From Burkholderia cepacia ATCC 25416 (lineage in GTDB: Bacteria; Pseudomonadota; Gammaproteobacteria; Burkholderiales; Burkholderiaceae): DNA of 64,000 bases. Position 1 is the first letter of the stretch; every line of letters starts with the position of its first letter. This document shows positions 27,165-35,836 of this stretch, one piece after another. The stretch spans positions 2,232,001 to 2,296,000 of the forward strand of contig NZ_CP012982.1 of the NCBI RefSeq assembly GCF_001411495.1, given 5' to 3'. Both the position numbers and the translations under genes were made by a program. The notes beneath the pieces are model-generated. The model searched no databases and had not been told where the DNA came from. It saw only the letters and a program-made list of their open reading frames with translations.

Positions 27165-28115
27165 ATGACGACACTCGGCGCACTCGTGATCCTGTATCAC
27201 CCGAGCGACGCGCAGCTCGACGCGCTCGGCACCTGGCGGCACGCGTGCGATGCGCTGCTCGTCGTCGACAACACGCCGCAGCCCGATGCGCGGGCCCGCG
27301 AGCTGTGCGCGCGCGAGGGCATCGCGCTGCTGCATCACGGCAATCGCGGCGGCATTGCCGGCGCGTACAACGCGGGCCTCGCGACGCTGTTTCGCGACCG
27401 CGTCGATGCCGTCGCGCTGTTCGACCAGGATTCGTCCGTGCCCGCCGCGTATTTCCCCGCGATGCGCGACGTCTGCGCCGGGCTCGCGGGGCGCGCGTTC
27501 CTGGCCGGCCCGCGCATTTTCGACGAGAACGCGCGCAGTTTCCTGCCCGAACTCTCGACCAACGGGATCGGGCTGCGCCGCTTGCGCATCGAGCCGGGCG
27601 CGCCGCTGCAGCGTTGCGCGTTCCTGATCTCGTCGGGCTGCGTCGTGTCGCGCGATGCGTTCGACGTGCTCGGCCGCTTCGACGAGACGCTGTTCATCGA
27701 TCATGTCGACACCGAGTACAGCTTTCGCGCACTGGCGCGCAACGTGCCGCTCTATGTCGTGCCGTCGCTGGTGCTGCCGCACCGGATCGGCGCGAAGCAG
27801 CGTCACGCGATCGGCCCGTTCGAAATGACGTCGATGAATCACTCGTGGCAACGGCGCTACTACAGCGCACGCAATGCGGTGCAGCTCGGGATGCAGTACG
27901 GGCTGCGCTTTCCGGTGGCGATCGTGCCGAACCTGCTGACCGTGTGGCAGGTCGCGCAGATCGCGCTCGTCGAACGCGACAAGCGCGCGAAGCTCGCCGG
28001 CATCCTGTTCGGCATCGCGGACGGCCTGTTCGGCCGGCTCGGCCCGCTCGAGCGCACGCGGCCGCGGCTGGCCGAGCGGGCGCGGCGCGTCGAGCGGCGC
28101 ATTCAGCAGGGATGA
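27165..28115 (+). CDS. rhlC: Rhamnosyltransferase 2
   Basis: The 316-residue GT2-family enzyme adds a second rhamnose to give di-rhamnolipid. It begins MTTLGALVILYHPS after GAGGAGAGGAAC. The LFDQDSSVP motif (about residues 85-93) carries the metal-binding DXD, and ISSGCVVSRDAFDVLGRFDETLFIDHVDTEYSFR (given here as a position only, about 156-189) is the acceptor-site region. The length is close to RhlC of Pseudomonas (325). It sits 11 bases after the MFS gene, as in known Burkholderia rhl clusters where all three rhl genes are together. Confidence 0.9.
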   Translation: MTTLGALVILYHPSDAQLDALGTWRHACDALLVVDNTPQPDARARELCAREGIALLHHGNRGGIAGAYNAGLATLFRDRVDAVALFDQDSSVPAAYFPAMRDVCAGLAGRAFLAGPRIFDENARSFLPELSTNGIGLRRLRIEPGAPLQRCAFLISSGCVVSRDAFDVLGRFDETLFIDHVDTEYSFRALARNVPLYVVPSLVLPHRIGAKQRHAIGPFEMTSMNHSWQRRYYSARNAVQLGMQYGLRFPVAIVPNLLTVWQVAQIALVERDKRAKLAGILFGIADGLFGRLGPLERTRPRLAERARRVERRIQQG

Positions 28116-28123
28116 GGAGCGAG

Positions 28124-29992
28124 ATGCGGCGTGTGAAACAAGCAGCGGGTTGGGCGCATCGCATGAAGGGCGGCACGGTGATCGTTGCCGCGGCGATGTC
28201 GCTGGCACTGGGCGGATGCGTGCCGACGGGCTTCCTGCCGTCGCTGTCGTTGCACGCGCCGGCCGACGATGCGCTCGCGCAGACGGCCGGCCCCGGCGTG
28301 AACGGCGCGTGGCCCGCGCCCGACTGGGTGAAGCAGTTGCAGGATCCGCAGCTCGACGCGCTGGTCGCCGAGGCATCGCAGAACAACCCCGACCTGCAGG
28401 TTGCGCAGGCGCGGCTGCGGATCGCGCAGGCGCAGCTTCAGCAGTTCGATTCGTTGACGGGGCTGACGGGCACGGCCGGCGCAACGGTCAGCCGCGCGCG
28501 GATGCCGAAGCCGGGCGACGACGTCGCCAACGTGTCGGTCGGCGGCTATCGCGTGCCGGTCGAGATCTTCGGCGACCCGAACGTATCGCCGTCGTCGGTG
28601 TTCGTCGGGCTCAACTACCAGCTCGACCTGTGGGGCAAGAACCGCGCGGCGACGAAGAGCCTGATGTCGCTGCGTGAAGCGGCGCGGGTCGAGGCCGAGC
28701 AGGTGCGGCTCACGCTGGCGGTCGCGATCGTCACCGTGTACTGCCAGCTCGACCAGGCCTATGCGATGCAGGAACTGCTGCAGCAGAAGCTGAAGGTGAG
28801 CCAGCGCGTGACGACCGTGCTGCGCGAGCGCACCGCGCGCGGGCTCGACAACGCATACGACGCGAGCGATGCCGCGATCAAGCGCAGCAAGCTGCTCGCG
28901 CAGATCGCGCAGAACGACGAGCAGATCAAGCTCGCGCAACTGCAGCTCGGCGTGCTGTCGGGCCGCGGCCCGGAGCGCGGGCTCGCGCTGCAGCGGCCGC
29001 GCGTCGGCGCATTTGCCGGCGGCGCGCTGCCCGCGCGGCTGCCGGCCGGTCTCCTCGGCCGCCGGCCCGACATCGTCGCCGCGCGGTTGCGCGTCGAAGC
29101 CGCGTTCGCGAATGCCGATTCGACGCGTGCGCAGTTCTATCCGGACGTGAACCTCGTCGCGCTCGGCGGCGTGTTCGCGCTGACGCCCGCGTCGCTGTTC
29201 TCGCGCGACGCGCTCGCCGGTTCCGTCGGCCCGGCGATCTCGCTGCCGGTCTTCGATCGCGGCCGGCTGAAGGCGAAGCTCGGTGCGGACGTCGCGCAGG
29301 CCGACGTGGCGATCGGGCTGTACAACAAGACCGTCGACGACGCGCTCGGGCAGGTCGCGCAGCTCGTCACGTCGCTGCAGACATCGCAGACGCTCGTCGC
29401 GCAGCAGCAGGATGCGGTCGCGGCCGCGCAAAAGATCGTGCAGATCGCGACCGACCGCCACCGGCGCGGCGTGCTGATGCAGAAGGACGTGGATGTCGCG
29501 GATCTCACGCTGATCGACGAGCGCGCGCAGTTGATCGCGCTGCTCGGCCGGCAGCGCACGCTGCGTGTCGGGCTGGTCGGTGCGTTGGGCGGCGGATTCG
29601 ATGCGGGCGCGACGGTCGCGCAGGCGCCGGCCGCGCATCGGGCGCGTAGCGGGGCGGCGAAGCGAGGTGCGTCGACCGTCGCACCCGCCGCGCCCGCGAT
29701 GGCGGCTGCGACCGCCACGACCGCATCCGCCGCGAACGCGAGCACATCGGTGGCGGGGCCGTCCGCCGATGCGCGTGCGCGGAGCGTGTCCGTCCCGCAG
29801 GTCGTCGCTGCATCGGATACCGGGGCCGCACGACGCGACGACGCGGCACGCACGCCGGCCGTCGGCGCGACGCCTCGCGGCACCCCCGTTCCCGCGCGCA
29901 CGGCGGCCGCGACTCCGGCGCCGAGCCTGTCGGTCATGCCGCCGATCCCCCTGTTCCAGCACGATCGTCTGATCGTCACGCAAAGCGACTGA
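28124..29992 (+). CDS. NodT/OprM-type outer membrane efflux lipoprotein with long low-complexity tail
   Basis: The 622-residue protein starts at ATG 28124, chosen for the GAGGAGCGA site; an alternative ATG at 28112 overlaps the rhlC stop. The lipobox LGGC places the lipidated Cys at about residue 28. Two outer-membrane factor repeats follow (about 60-280 and 290-500), with the NodT landmarks NNPDLQVAQARLRIAQA and RRPDIVAARLRVEAA. After about residue 490 there is a 130-residue Ala/Thr/Pro/Ser-rich extension ending in FQHDRLIVTQSD, which typical family members lack. It is the outer channel of the operon's tripartite pump. Confidence 0.87.
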   Translation: MRRVKQAAGWAHRMKGGTVIVAAAMSLALGGCVPTGFLPSLSLHAPADDALAQTAGPGVNGAWPAPDWVKQLQDPQLDALVAEASQNNPDLQVAQARLRIAQAQLQQFDSLTGLTGTAGATVSRARMPKPGDDVANVSVGGYRVPVEIFGDPNVSPSSVFVGLNYQLDLWGKNRAATKSLMSLREAARVEAEQVRLTLAVAIVTVYCQLDQAYAMQELLQQKLKVSQRVTTVLRERTARGLDNAYDASDAAIKRSKLLAQIAQNDEQIKLAQLQLGVLSGRGPERGLALQRPRVGAFAGGALPARLPAGLLGRRPDIVAARLRVEAAFANADSTRAQFYPDVNLVALGGVFALTPASLFSRDALAGSVGPAISLPVFDRGRLKAKLGADVAQADVAIGLYNKTVDDALGQVAQLVTSLQTSQTLVAQQQDAVAAAQKIVQIATDRHRRGVLMQKDVDVADLTLIDERAQLIALLGRQRTLRVGLVGALGGGFDAGATVAQAPAAHRARSGAAKRGASTVAPAAPAMAAATATTASAANASTSVAGPSADARARSVSVPQVVAASDTGAARRDDAARTPAVGATPRGTPVPARTAAATPAPSLSVMPPIPLFQHDRLIVTQSD

Positions 29993-31170
29993 TGCACCAC
30001 GACAACCTACATACCGCCGCGCCGCCGGCCGCACTGAACGATCCTGCACTCGACGCGCGCCGCAAGCGCTTCATCGTGTTCTTCGCGATCGTGCTGGTGG
30101 CCGCGCTTGCATGGATCGCATACTGGTTGCTGAGCGATCGCTATTACGAAGACACCGACGACGCGTACGTGGCCGGCAGCATCGTCCAGGTCGCCGCGCA
30201 GATCCCGGGATCGGTGACCGACGTCGTGGTCGCCGATACGCAGGCCGTGCGCGCCGGCCAGACGCTCGTGAAGCTCGACGACACCGAGGCGTCCGTCGCG
30301 TTCGCGCAGGCGAAGGCGCAGCTCGCACAGGCCGTGCGGCAGGTCGCGAACGCGAAGATCTCGAACACGATGTACGTCGAGGCCGTAAACGCACGGCGCG
30401 CCGACCTGTCGCTCGCGCAGCGCGCGTTTGCCGCGCGCTCCGGCGCATCGGTCGAGATCGTCGCACCCGAGGAACTCGCGCGTGCACGGGCGGCGGTCGC
30501 CGGTGCGCAGGCGAATCTCGCGGCCGCGCAGGCGCAGCTCGACGCGGCGCGCGCGCTCGGCACCAGGCTGCCCGTCGACGAAAACCCGGCCGTCGTGCAG
30601 GCGGCCGCGCAGTTCAAGCTCGCGTACCGGAACCTGAAGCGCACGACGATCGTCGCGCCCGTCGACGGCACGATCGGGCAGCGTTCGGTGCAGGTCGGCC
30701 AGCAGGTCGGGCCCGGCGTGCCGCTGATGTCGATCGTGCAGCTCAACCGGCTGTGGATCGAGGCGAATTTCAAGGAAGGGCAGATCCGCCACATGCGCAT
30801 CGGGCAGCCGGTCGAGGTCGTGTCGGATCTCTACGGCTCGCGCGTGACCTATCGCGGCCGTGTGCAGGGCTTCTCGGCGGGGACGGGCAGCGCGTTCTCG
30901 ATGCTGCCGTCGCAGAACGCGGCCGGCAACTGGATCAAGGTCGTGCAGCGCGTGCCGGTCGTCATTGCGCTCGAGCCGCGCGATCTCGCCGCGCATCCGC
31001 TGCGCGTCGGGCTGTCGATGCGCGCAACGGTCGACACGCACGACCGCAACGGCCACGCGCTCGACAGCGAGCCGCCGACGCCGGCCGTCAGCACGCGCGT
31101 GCACGACGGGGTGGCGAGCGACGCGGAAGCGGCGGCGGCCGCGATCATTCGCGAGAATCAGGGCGGGTAG
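29992..31170 (+). CDS. HlyD/EmrA-family membrane fusion protein
   Basis: The 392-residue periplasmic adaptor starts one base before the end of the previous stop. A single helix at about residues 25-43 anchors it. TDDAYVAGSIVQVAAQIPG (about 56-74) is the EmrA lipoyl-domain signature, followed by a coiled-coil hairpin (about 95-200, Ala/Gln/Glu-rich) and the second lipoyl half with TIVAPVDGTIGQRSVQVGQQV (position about 218-238). It links the MFS exporter to the NodT-type channel encoded just upstream. It closes the rhl operon; no clear terminator follows. Confidence 0.88.
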   Translation: MHHDNLHTAAPPAALNDPALDARRKRFIVFFAIVLVAALAWIAYWLLSDRYYEDTDDAYVAGSIVQVAAQIPGSVTDVVVADTQAVRAGQTLVKLDDTEASVAFAQAKAQLAQAVRQVANAKISNTMYVEAVNARRADLSLAQRAFAARSGASVEIVAPEELARARAAVAGAQANLAAAQAQLDAARALGTRLPVDENPAVVQAAAQFKLAYRNLKRTTIVAPVDGTIGQRSVQVGQQVGPGVPLMSIVQLNRLWIEANFKEGQIRHMRIGQPVEVVSDLYGSRVTYRGRVQGFSAGTGSAFSMLPSQNAAGNWIKVVQRVPVVIALEPRDLAAHPLRVGLSMRATVDTHDRNGHALDSEPPTPAVSTRVHDGVASDAEAAAAAIIRENQGG

Positions 31171-31281
31171 CGCCTGCCCGGGAGAGGGGCGGCCGATCGC
31201 GACGACCGGCCCGCCCCCGCGCGTCACGCCGTCCGCGAAACCTTTCCATCGTTTCCCGCCCGACTTTCGCATTTCCGCCAT

Positions 31282-31324
31282 CGATGTCGGCGCCGTTCAA
31301 ACGCGTGTCGCGTTTGAGACATCG
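31282..31324. promoter_or_regulatory. Nested inverted repeat upstream of fdhA
   Basis: A perfect 9-base inverted repeat, TCAAACGCG-TGT-CGCGTTTGA (31297-31317), is enclosed by a second pair CGATGTC (31282-31288) and GACATCG (31318-31324). No T run follows, so it is not a standard terminator. Lying about 100 bases before fdhA, it may be an operator. Confidence 0.45.
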
Positions 31325-31424
31325 GCGCCCCTGCCTCCGGGACTACTCTCGAACAGCACGTTGCGCGTGCGCCGGATGGCGCCGGCGCGCCGCGGCGCCA
31401 CCAACGAGACATGGAGACAATACG

Positions 31425-32621
31425 ATGAGCAGCAATCGAGGTGTCGTCTATCTTGGACCGGGCCAGGTCGAAGTCCAGAAAATCGATTATCCGAAGATGG
31501 TCGATCCGAGCGGCCGCGCGATCGGCCACGGTGTGATCCTGAAAGTGGTCAGCACGAACATCTGCGGTTCCGACCAGCACATGGTGCGCGGCCGCACGAC
31601 CGCGCCGGTCGGCCTCGTGCTCGGTCACGAAATCACGGGCGAGGTGGTCGAGATCGGCCGCGACGTCGAGACACTGAAGCTCGGCGATCTCGTGTCGGTG
31701 CCGTTCAACGTCGCTTGCGGCCGCTGCGCGATGTGCAAGGACACGCATACGGGCGTGTGCCTGAACGTGAATCCGTCGCGTGCCGGCGGCGCCTATGGCT
31801 ACGTCGACATGGGCGGCTGGATCGGCGGCCAGGCCGAGTACGTGCTCGTGCCGTATGCCGATTTCAACCTGTTGAAATTCCCCGACCGCGACCAGGCGAT
31901 GGCGAAGATCCGCGACCTGACCTGCCTGTCCGACATTCTGCCGACCGGCTATCACGGCGCTGTGAGCGCGGGCGTGAAGCCGGGCTCGACGGTCTATATC
32001 GCGGGCGCGGGCCCGGTCGGGATGGCGGCGGCCGCATCGGCACGCCTGCTCGGCGCGGCCGTGACGATCGTCGGCGACATGAACGCGGAACGCCTCGCGC
32101 ACGCGAAGGCGATGGGTTTCGAGACGGTCGACCTGTCGAAGGACGCGTCGCTCGGCGAGCAGATCGAGCAGATTCTCGGTGTCCCCGAGATCGACTGCGC
32201 GGTCGACTGCGTCGGCTTCGAGGCGCACGGCCACGGCTCGTCGGGCCACGCGGAAGAGGCACCGGCCACGGTGCTGAACTCGCTGATGGAAATCACGCGG
32301 CCGGCCGGTGCGATCGGCATCCCGGGCCTGTACGTGACGGACGATCCGGGCGCGAAGGACAAGGCCGCGCAGCACGGCAGCCTGAGCATCCGCTTCGGCC
32401 TCGGCTGGGCGAAGTCGCACTCGTTCTTCACGGGCCAGACGCCGGTGCTGAAGTACAACCGCAACCTGATGCAGGCGATCCTGTTCGACCGTCTGCCGAT
32501 CGCGAAGATCGTCAACGTCGAAGTGATTTCGCTCGACCAGGCGCCGGAAGGCTACAAGAAGTTCGACGGCGGCGCGCCGCGCAAATTCGTCATCGACCCG
32601 CACGGGTTGCTGGCGGCGTGA
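31425..32621 (+). CDS. fdhA: Glutathione-independent formaldehyde dehydrogenase
   Basis: The 398-residue zinc-dependent MDR-family enzyme starts at ATG 31425 (MSSNRGVVYLGPGQVEVQ) after GGAGACAATACG, and its length equals Pseudomonas putida FdhA. Catalytic-zinc ligands lie in NICGSDQHMVRG (Cys about residue 47) and GHEITGE; the structural zinc Cys cluster is CGRCAMCKDTHTGVC (about 98-112). NAD binding is at GAGPVGMAAAASARLLGA (about 191-208). It oxidises formaldehyde to formate, the by-product of GbcAB and DgcAB, so it fits the betaine catabolic block nearby although separated from it. A terminator follows at 32657. Confidence 0.93.
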   Translation: MSSNRGVVYLGPGQVEVQKIDYPKMVDPSGRAIGHGVILKVVSTNICGSDQHMVRGRTTAPVGLVLGHEITGEVVEIGRDVETLKLGDLVSVPFNVACGRCAMCKDTHTGVCLNVNPSRAGGAYGYVDMGGWIGGQAEYVLVPYADFNLLKFPDRDQAMAKIRDLTCLSDILPTGYHGAVSAGVKPGSTVYIAGAGPVGMAAAASARLLGAAVTIVGDMNAERLAHAKAMGFETVDLSKDASLGEQIEQILGVPEIDCAVDCVGFEAHGHGSSGHAEEAPATVLNSLMEITRPAGAIGIPGLYVTDDPGAKDKAAQHGSLSIRFGLGWAKSHSFFTGQTPVLKYNRNLMQAILFDRLPIAKIVNVEVISLDQAPEGYKKFDGGAPRKFVIDPHGLLAA

Positions 32622-32656
32622 TGCGCTAGCGTTCGACGCGCGCAGCGCGTCACGCG

Positions 32657-32691
32657 AAACGGGCGGCACCGGAAACGGGTCGCCCGTTTTT
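32657..32691 (+). terminator. Rho-independent terminator after fdhA
   Basis: Arms AAACGGGCG (32657-32665) and CGCCCGTTT (32681-32689) with a 15-base loop are followed by two more T. It lies 36 bases after the fdhA stop. Confidence 0.7.
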
Positions 32692-32840
32692 GCCGAGGAA
32701 GCACGGGGAAGAGCAGGCCGCGCGCAGGTATCGCGCGGGCCGGAACGCCTGCGCACCGCCGATCCCGGCCGCACGGAATTGCTGCGATAATCGTCGCCCG
32801 TTCCCGACTCCATCGCGGCCGCCCGGCGCCGAATCCACGA

Positions 32841-33755
32841 ATGGCCAAGTCACTTCCCCTCGCCGCGTTGCACACGTTCGTCGAAGTGGCGCGCTGCGCC
32901 AGCATGAAGCAGGCGGCCGACCAGCTCTGCATTTCGCCGGGCGCCGTCAGCCAGCACGTCCGCAATCTCGAGGATCGCCTTGCCGTGCGCCTGTTCGAGC
33001 GCACCGGCCGCGAGCTCGAGCTGACCGGCACGGGTCGCGCGCTGTTCGATCAGCTCGCCGGCGGCTTCAACGAGATCGAGGCCGCGTGGGCGAACGTGCA
33101 CGGTGCCAATCGGCGCATCGTCCGCCTCGCCGTGACGACCACCGCCTCCTTCGCGAACACGTGGCTCGTGCAGCGCCTCGGCGCGTTCAATGCCGCATAC
33201 CCCGAAATCGAAATCACCGTCGAAACACGCGCGCAACTGGTCGACCTGCGTCGCGACTATGTCGACGTCGCGATCCGGCACGGGTTGGGCCATTATCCCG
33301 GGCATGCATCGTTCCGCATCTGGACACCTGAGCTGTGGCCCGTCTGCAGCCCGCGACTGCTCGATCCCGCGCGCCCGATCGCCACGCCGGCCGACTGCCT
33401 GTCGTATCCGCTGCTGCAGGACGCGGACCGCGCCGACTGGGCGCTGTGGCTGCGCGCGCAGGGAATCGAGGATGCCCGTGCGCCGCGCGGCGCGAGCTTC
33501 AGCGAGGATGCGCTGCTGATCAAGGCGGCGGTCGCCGGGCAGGGCATGGCGCTGGTGCGCGACATCTACGCGCGGGACGAAGTCGCGGCCGGCCGGCTGG
33601 TGCGCGTGCTCGCGCGGCCCTGGCCGACCGAACTGTCCTATTACGTCGTGTGCAGCGAAGCGCGCCGGCACGAGTGGAAGATCGCCGCGTTCCGCGACTG
33701 GCTCACGAGCGAGATCGGCGGTGGCGACGACGGCACGCGCGATCTACTGGCGTGA
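32841..33755 (+). CDS. LysR-family regulator (GcvA-like)
   Basis: The 304-residue regulator has an N-terminal winged HTH (about residues 6-65, LHTFVEVARCASMKQAADQLCISPGAVSQHVRNLE, listed by position) and a periplasmic-binding-like effector domain from about 90. Residues such as LRRDYVDVAIRHGLG and LSYPLLQDADRADWALWLRA match the GcvA subgroup. It ends tail-to-tail with an EamA permease gene, overlapping by 12 bases. The target is not readable. A role in controlling that permease is possible but convergent genes are not usual LysR targets. Confidence 0.85.
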   Translation: MAKSLPLAALHTFVEVARCASMKQAADQLCISPGAVSQHVRNLEDRLAVRLFERTGRELELTGTGRALFDQLAGGFNEIEAAWANVHGANRRIVRLAVTTTASFANTWLVQRLGAFNAAYPEIEITVETRAQLVDLRRDYVDVAIRHGLGHYPGHASFRIWTPELWPVCSPRLLDPARPIATPADCLSYPLLQDADRADWALWLRAQGIEDARAPRGASFSEDALLIKAAVAGQGMALVRDIYARDEVAAGRLVRVLARPWPTELSYYVVCSEARRHEWKIAAFRDWLTSEIGGGDDGTRDLLA

Positions 33756-34631
33756 CCCGCGCACGGCGGCGGCCGCGAACCCCTTGAGCTTGCCGGTCGC
33801 GAGCGCGGTGCCGAGCAGGATGATCGCGCACCCGGCGACCGTCTGCACGGTGATCGTCTCGTGCAGGAAGATCGCGCCCCATACGACACCGAAGATCGGG
33901 ATCAGGAACGTGACCGACGCCGCATATTGCGCGCCCGCATTGCGGATCAGCCCGAAATACAGCAGGTAGGCGACGGCCGTGCAGATCGCGCCGAGCAGCA
34001 CCACCGCGATCCACGCGGACGCGTGAACGGGGCCGTGCGGCCACATCGGCAGCGCGAGCGGCACGAGCGCGACCGCCGCGAACAACTGGCTGCCGAACGC
34101 CGACACGAACGGCCTGACATTCGCCAGCTTGCGCTTCGAGTAATGCGCGGCGAACCCGTACGACAGCGTCGCGAGCATCGCGGCGGCGATCGCGCGCGGT
34201 GCGCCGGGCGTGCCGGCGCCGACCGCGGAGCCGGCGAGCACGACGACACCGGCAAAGCCCAGCGCGAGGCCGATCGCCTGGGGTTTCGTCAGCGGTATAC
34301 GCAGCCATGCGAATGCGACGATCGCGGTCCACAACGGTGTCGTCGCATTCAGGATCGAATCGGTGCCGGCCGTCACGAACAGCGCCGCGTAGGTCAGCAG
34401 GCAGAACGGCAGCGCCGAGTTCGTGATGCCGACGACGAACAGCGGCACGACGTGCGAGCGGAATTCCTGTCGCGCCTGCGCGTTGCGCAGCACCGGCGAC
34501 AACAGCACGGCCGCGATCGCGACGCGCAGCGCGATCAGCGGGACCACGCCGAATTCCGGTGCACCCATGCGCATGAACAGGAAGGACGCGCCCCAGATGG
34601 CAGCAAGGGTCACGAGCTGTAGTGCATTCAT
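33744..34631 (-). CDS. EamA-family (DMT) permease
   Basis: The 295-residue protein has ten predicted helices in two EamA repeats. The N-terminal AAIWGASFLFMRMGAPEFG (about residues 9-27) and the C-terminal FLIPIFGVVWGAIFLHE (about 240-256) are the usual repeat-end motifs. DMT permeases of this type export amino acids or other metabolites. I chose ATG 34631 as the family-standard start, since the longer frame adds a non-membrane leader. It converges on and slightly overlaps the LysR gene. Confidence 0.85.
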   Translation of the reverse strand: MNALQLVTLAAIWGASFLFMRMGAPEFGVVPLIALRVAIAAVLLSPVLRNAQARQEFRSHVVPLFVVGITNSALPFCLLTYAALFVTAGTDSILNATTPLWTAIVAFAWLRIPLTKPQAIGLALGFAGVVVLAGSAVGAGTPGAPRAIAAAMLATLSYGFAAHYSKRKLANVRPFVSAFGSQLFAAVALVPLALPMWPHGPVHASAWIAVVLLGAICTAVAYLLYFGLIRNAGAQYAASVTFLIPIFGVVWGAIFLHETITVQTVAGCAIILLGTALATGKLKGFAAAAVRGSRQ

Positions 34632-34801
34632 CGACGACTCCGTTCGGTGGATCGGGTGAGTAGCCGGAACGCGATACGCGCCGGCGCGGGCGAATGACCC
34701 ATTGAACGTCACGCATGCGTCGCGGCGCAAACGAGGTTTTGCGAGGGGCGGTTTAGAAAAATGAATCGACGCAAGCGCGCGCACGGACGGCGCGTGCGCG
34801 C

Positions 34802-35572
34802 TCAGTGGCCGCGATAGAGCTGGGCGAGTTGCGTATTGCTGGCGGTGGTGGTGCGTCGCGCCCGCGCGGTGTGTGCGGTATGCGCGCTCACTCGGTGGAA
34901 TGTGCGGGCGCGATGCGCGGCATTGCGACCGGCTTTCAGGTCGGCGACCCGAACCGTGGTGGCGGCACGCGGCCGATCGGGTGCACGGATGGCCGGCGCG
35001 GCGCGCGCGACTGTGGTCTGTCCGGCGGCTTCGCCGACATTCGGGCTGCGCTGTCGCGCGGCCGCCGCCTGGGTTCCATCAGTCGAATGAAACGGATAGG
35101 CGGGCGCCGGCAGGACCGGCAGCACGGGATCGTTCGGCACGTACGCACCCGCATCGCTCGCCGTCGCGCCCGATATGTTCGAGCCGCGACAGACCGGATC
35201 GGCATTGCACGTCCGGTCGACCATCACGTAGCCGCCGACCAGCAGCACGAGCGTCAGGATGCTCAGGATCGGCGCGCTCGATGCGCGCGGCCGCCGGAAC
35301 GCCGCGTTGCGAAGCGTCCGCGCGACGCGCGACGACCACGTATCGAAGCGCTGCACCGCGTGCATGGTGTGCGCGTCGTCCGGCGTGCGGCGAACCGGAT
35401 CGAACGGCCAGTTCCACTGGCCGCAAACGGGGCAGTGCTCGAGCGCGCGGAAGGCCACGAAGCCGCATTCCCTGCAGCGGCAGCCGGCAGTGCGCCGCGC
35501 GTCGGCTCGCGCGTTCAGGATCGCGCGCCAGTCGTCGCGTGCGCGGAACGTCCGATTGGGCAGGACTCGCAT
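34802..35572 (-). CDS. Zinc-ribbon single-pass membrane protein, unknown function
   Basis: I do not recognise this 256-residue protein. From ATG 35572 it begins with a basic N terminus, then a zinc ribbon with two CXXC-like pairs (CRECG and CPVCG, about residues 32-52). One membrane helix follows (about 100-118, SILTLVLLVGGYVMV). The C-terminal 130 residues are Ala/Pro/Arg/Thr-rich and probably disordered. The layout, cytosolic zinc ribbon, one helix and periplasmic low-complexity tail, is compatible with a regulatory or scaffold protein. No neighbour suggests a function. Confidence 0.55.
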   Translation of the reverse strand: MRVLPNRTFRARDDWRAILNARADARRTAGCRCRECGFVAFRALEHCPVCGQWNWPFDPVRRTPDDAHTMHAVQRFDTWSSRVARTLRNAAFRRPRASSAPILSILTLVLLVGGYVMVDRTCNADPVCRGSNISGATASDAGAYVPNDPVLPVLPAPAYPFHSTDGTQAAAARQRSPNVGEAAGQTTVARAAPAIRAPDRPRAATTVRVADLKAGRNAAHRARTFHRVSAHTAHTARARRTTTASNTQLAQLYRGH

Positions 35573-35836
35573 CGCCGGAAGCGGGCAGGCGCCGTCAACG
35601 AGGCGAACGTTCGCCGGTCGACATGATGCTTTCCTGCAAGGCAACCGATCGGCCCGTGCCGGAATCCGGCGGCGCGTGCATCGTCGACGGTCGTGCACAT
35701 GCGGTGCTCATGGGATTCTCCGTGACGTCGGGTGAGCGGAGCACGTTCTTCCGCGGTTACCTTCCGCTTCATTCTTGGTCGCCTGCGTGTGAAACGCAAT
35801 GCGCAAAAAGGAGCATCGCGACGTGCACGTTTCGTG

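Noticed and set aside
34802..35698. Longer start for the zinc-ribbon protein at 35698
   Set aside because: The added 42 residues are Arg/Cys-rich, unlike the rest, and the internal ATG at 35572 gives a more natural N terminus.
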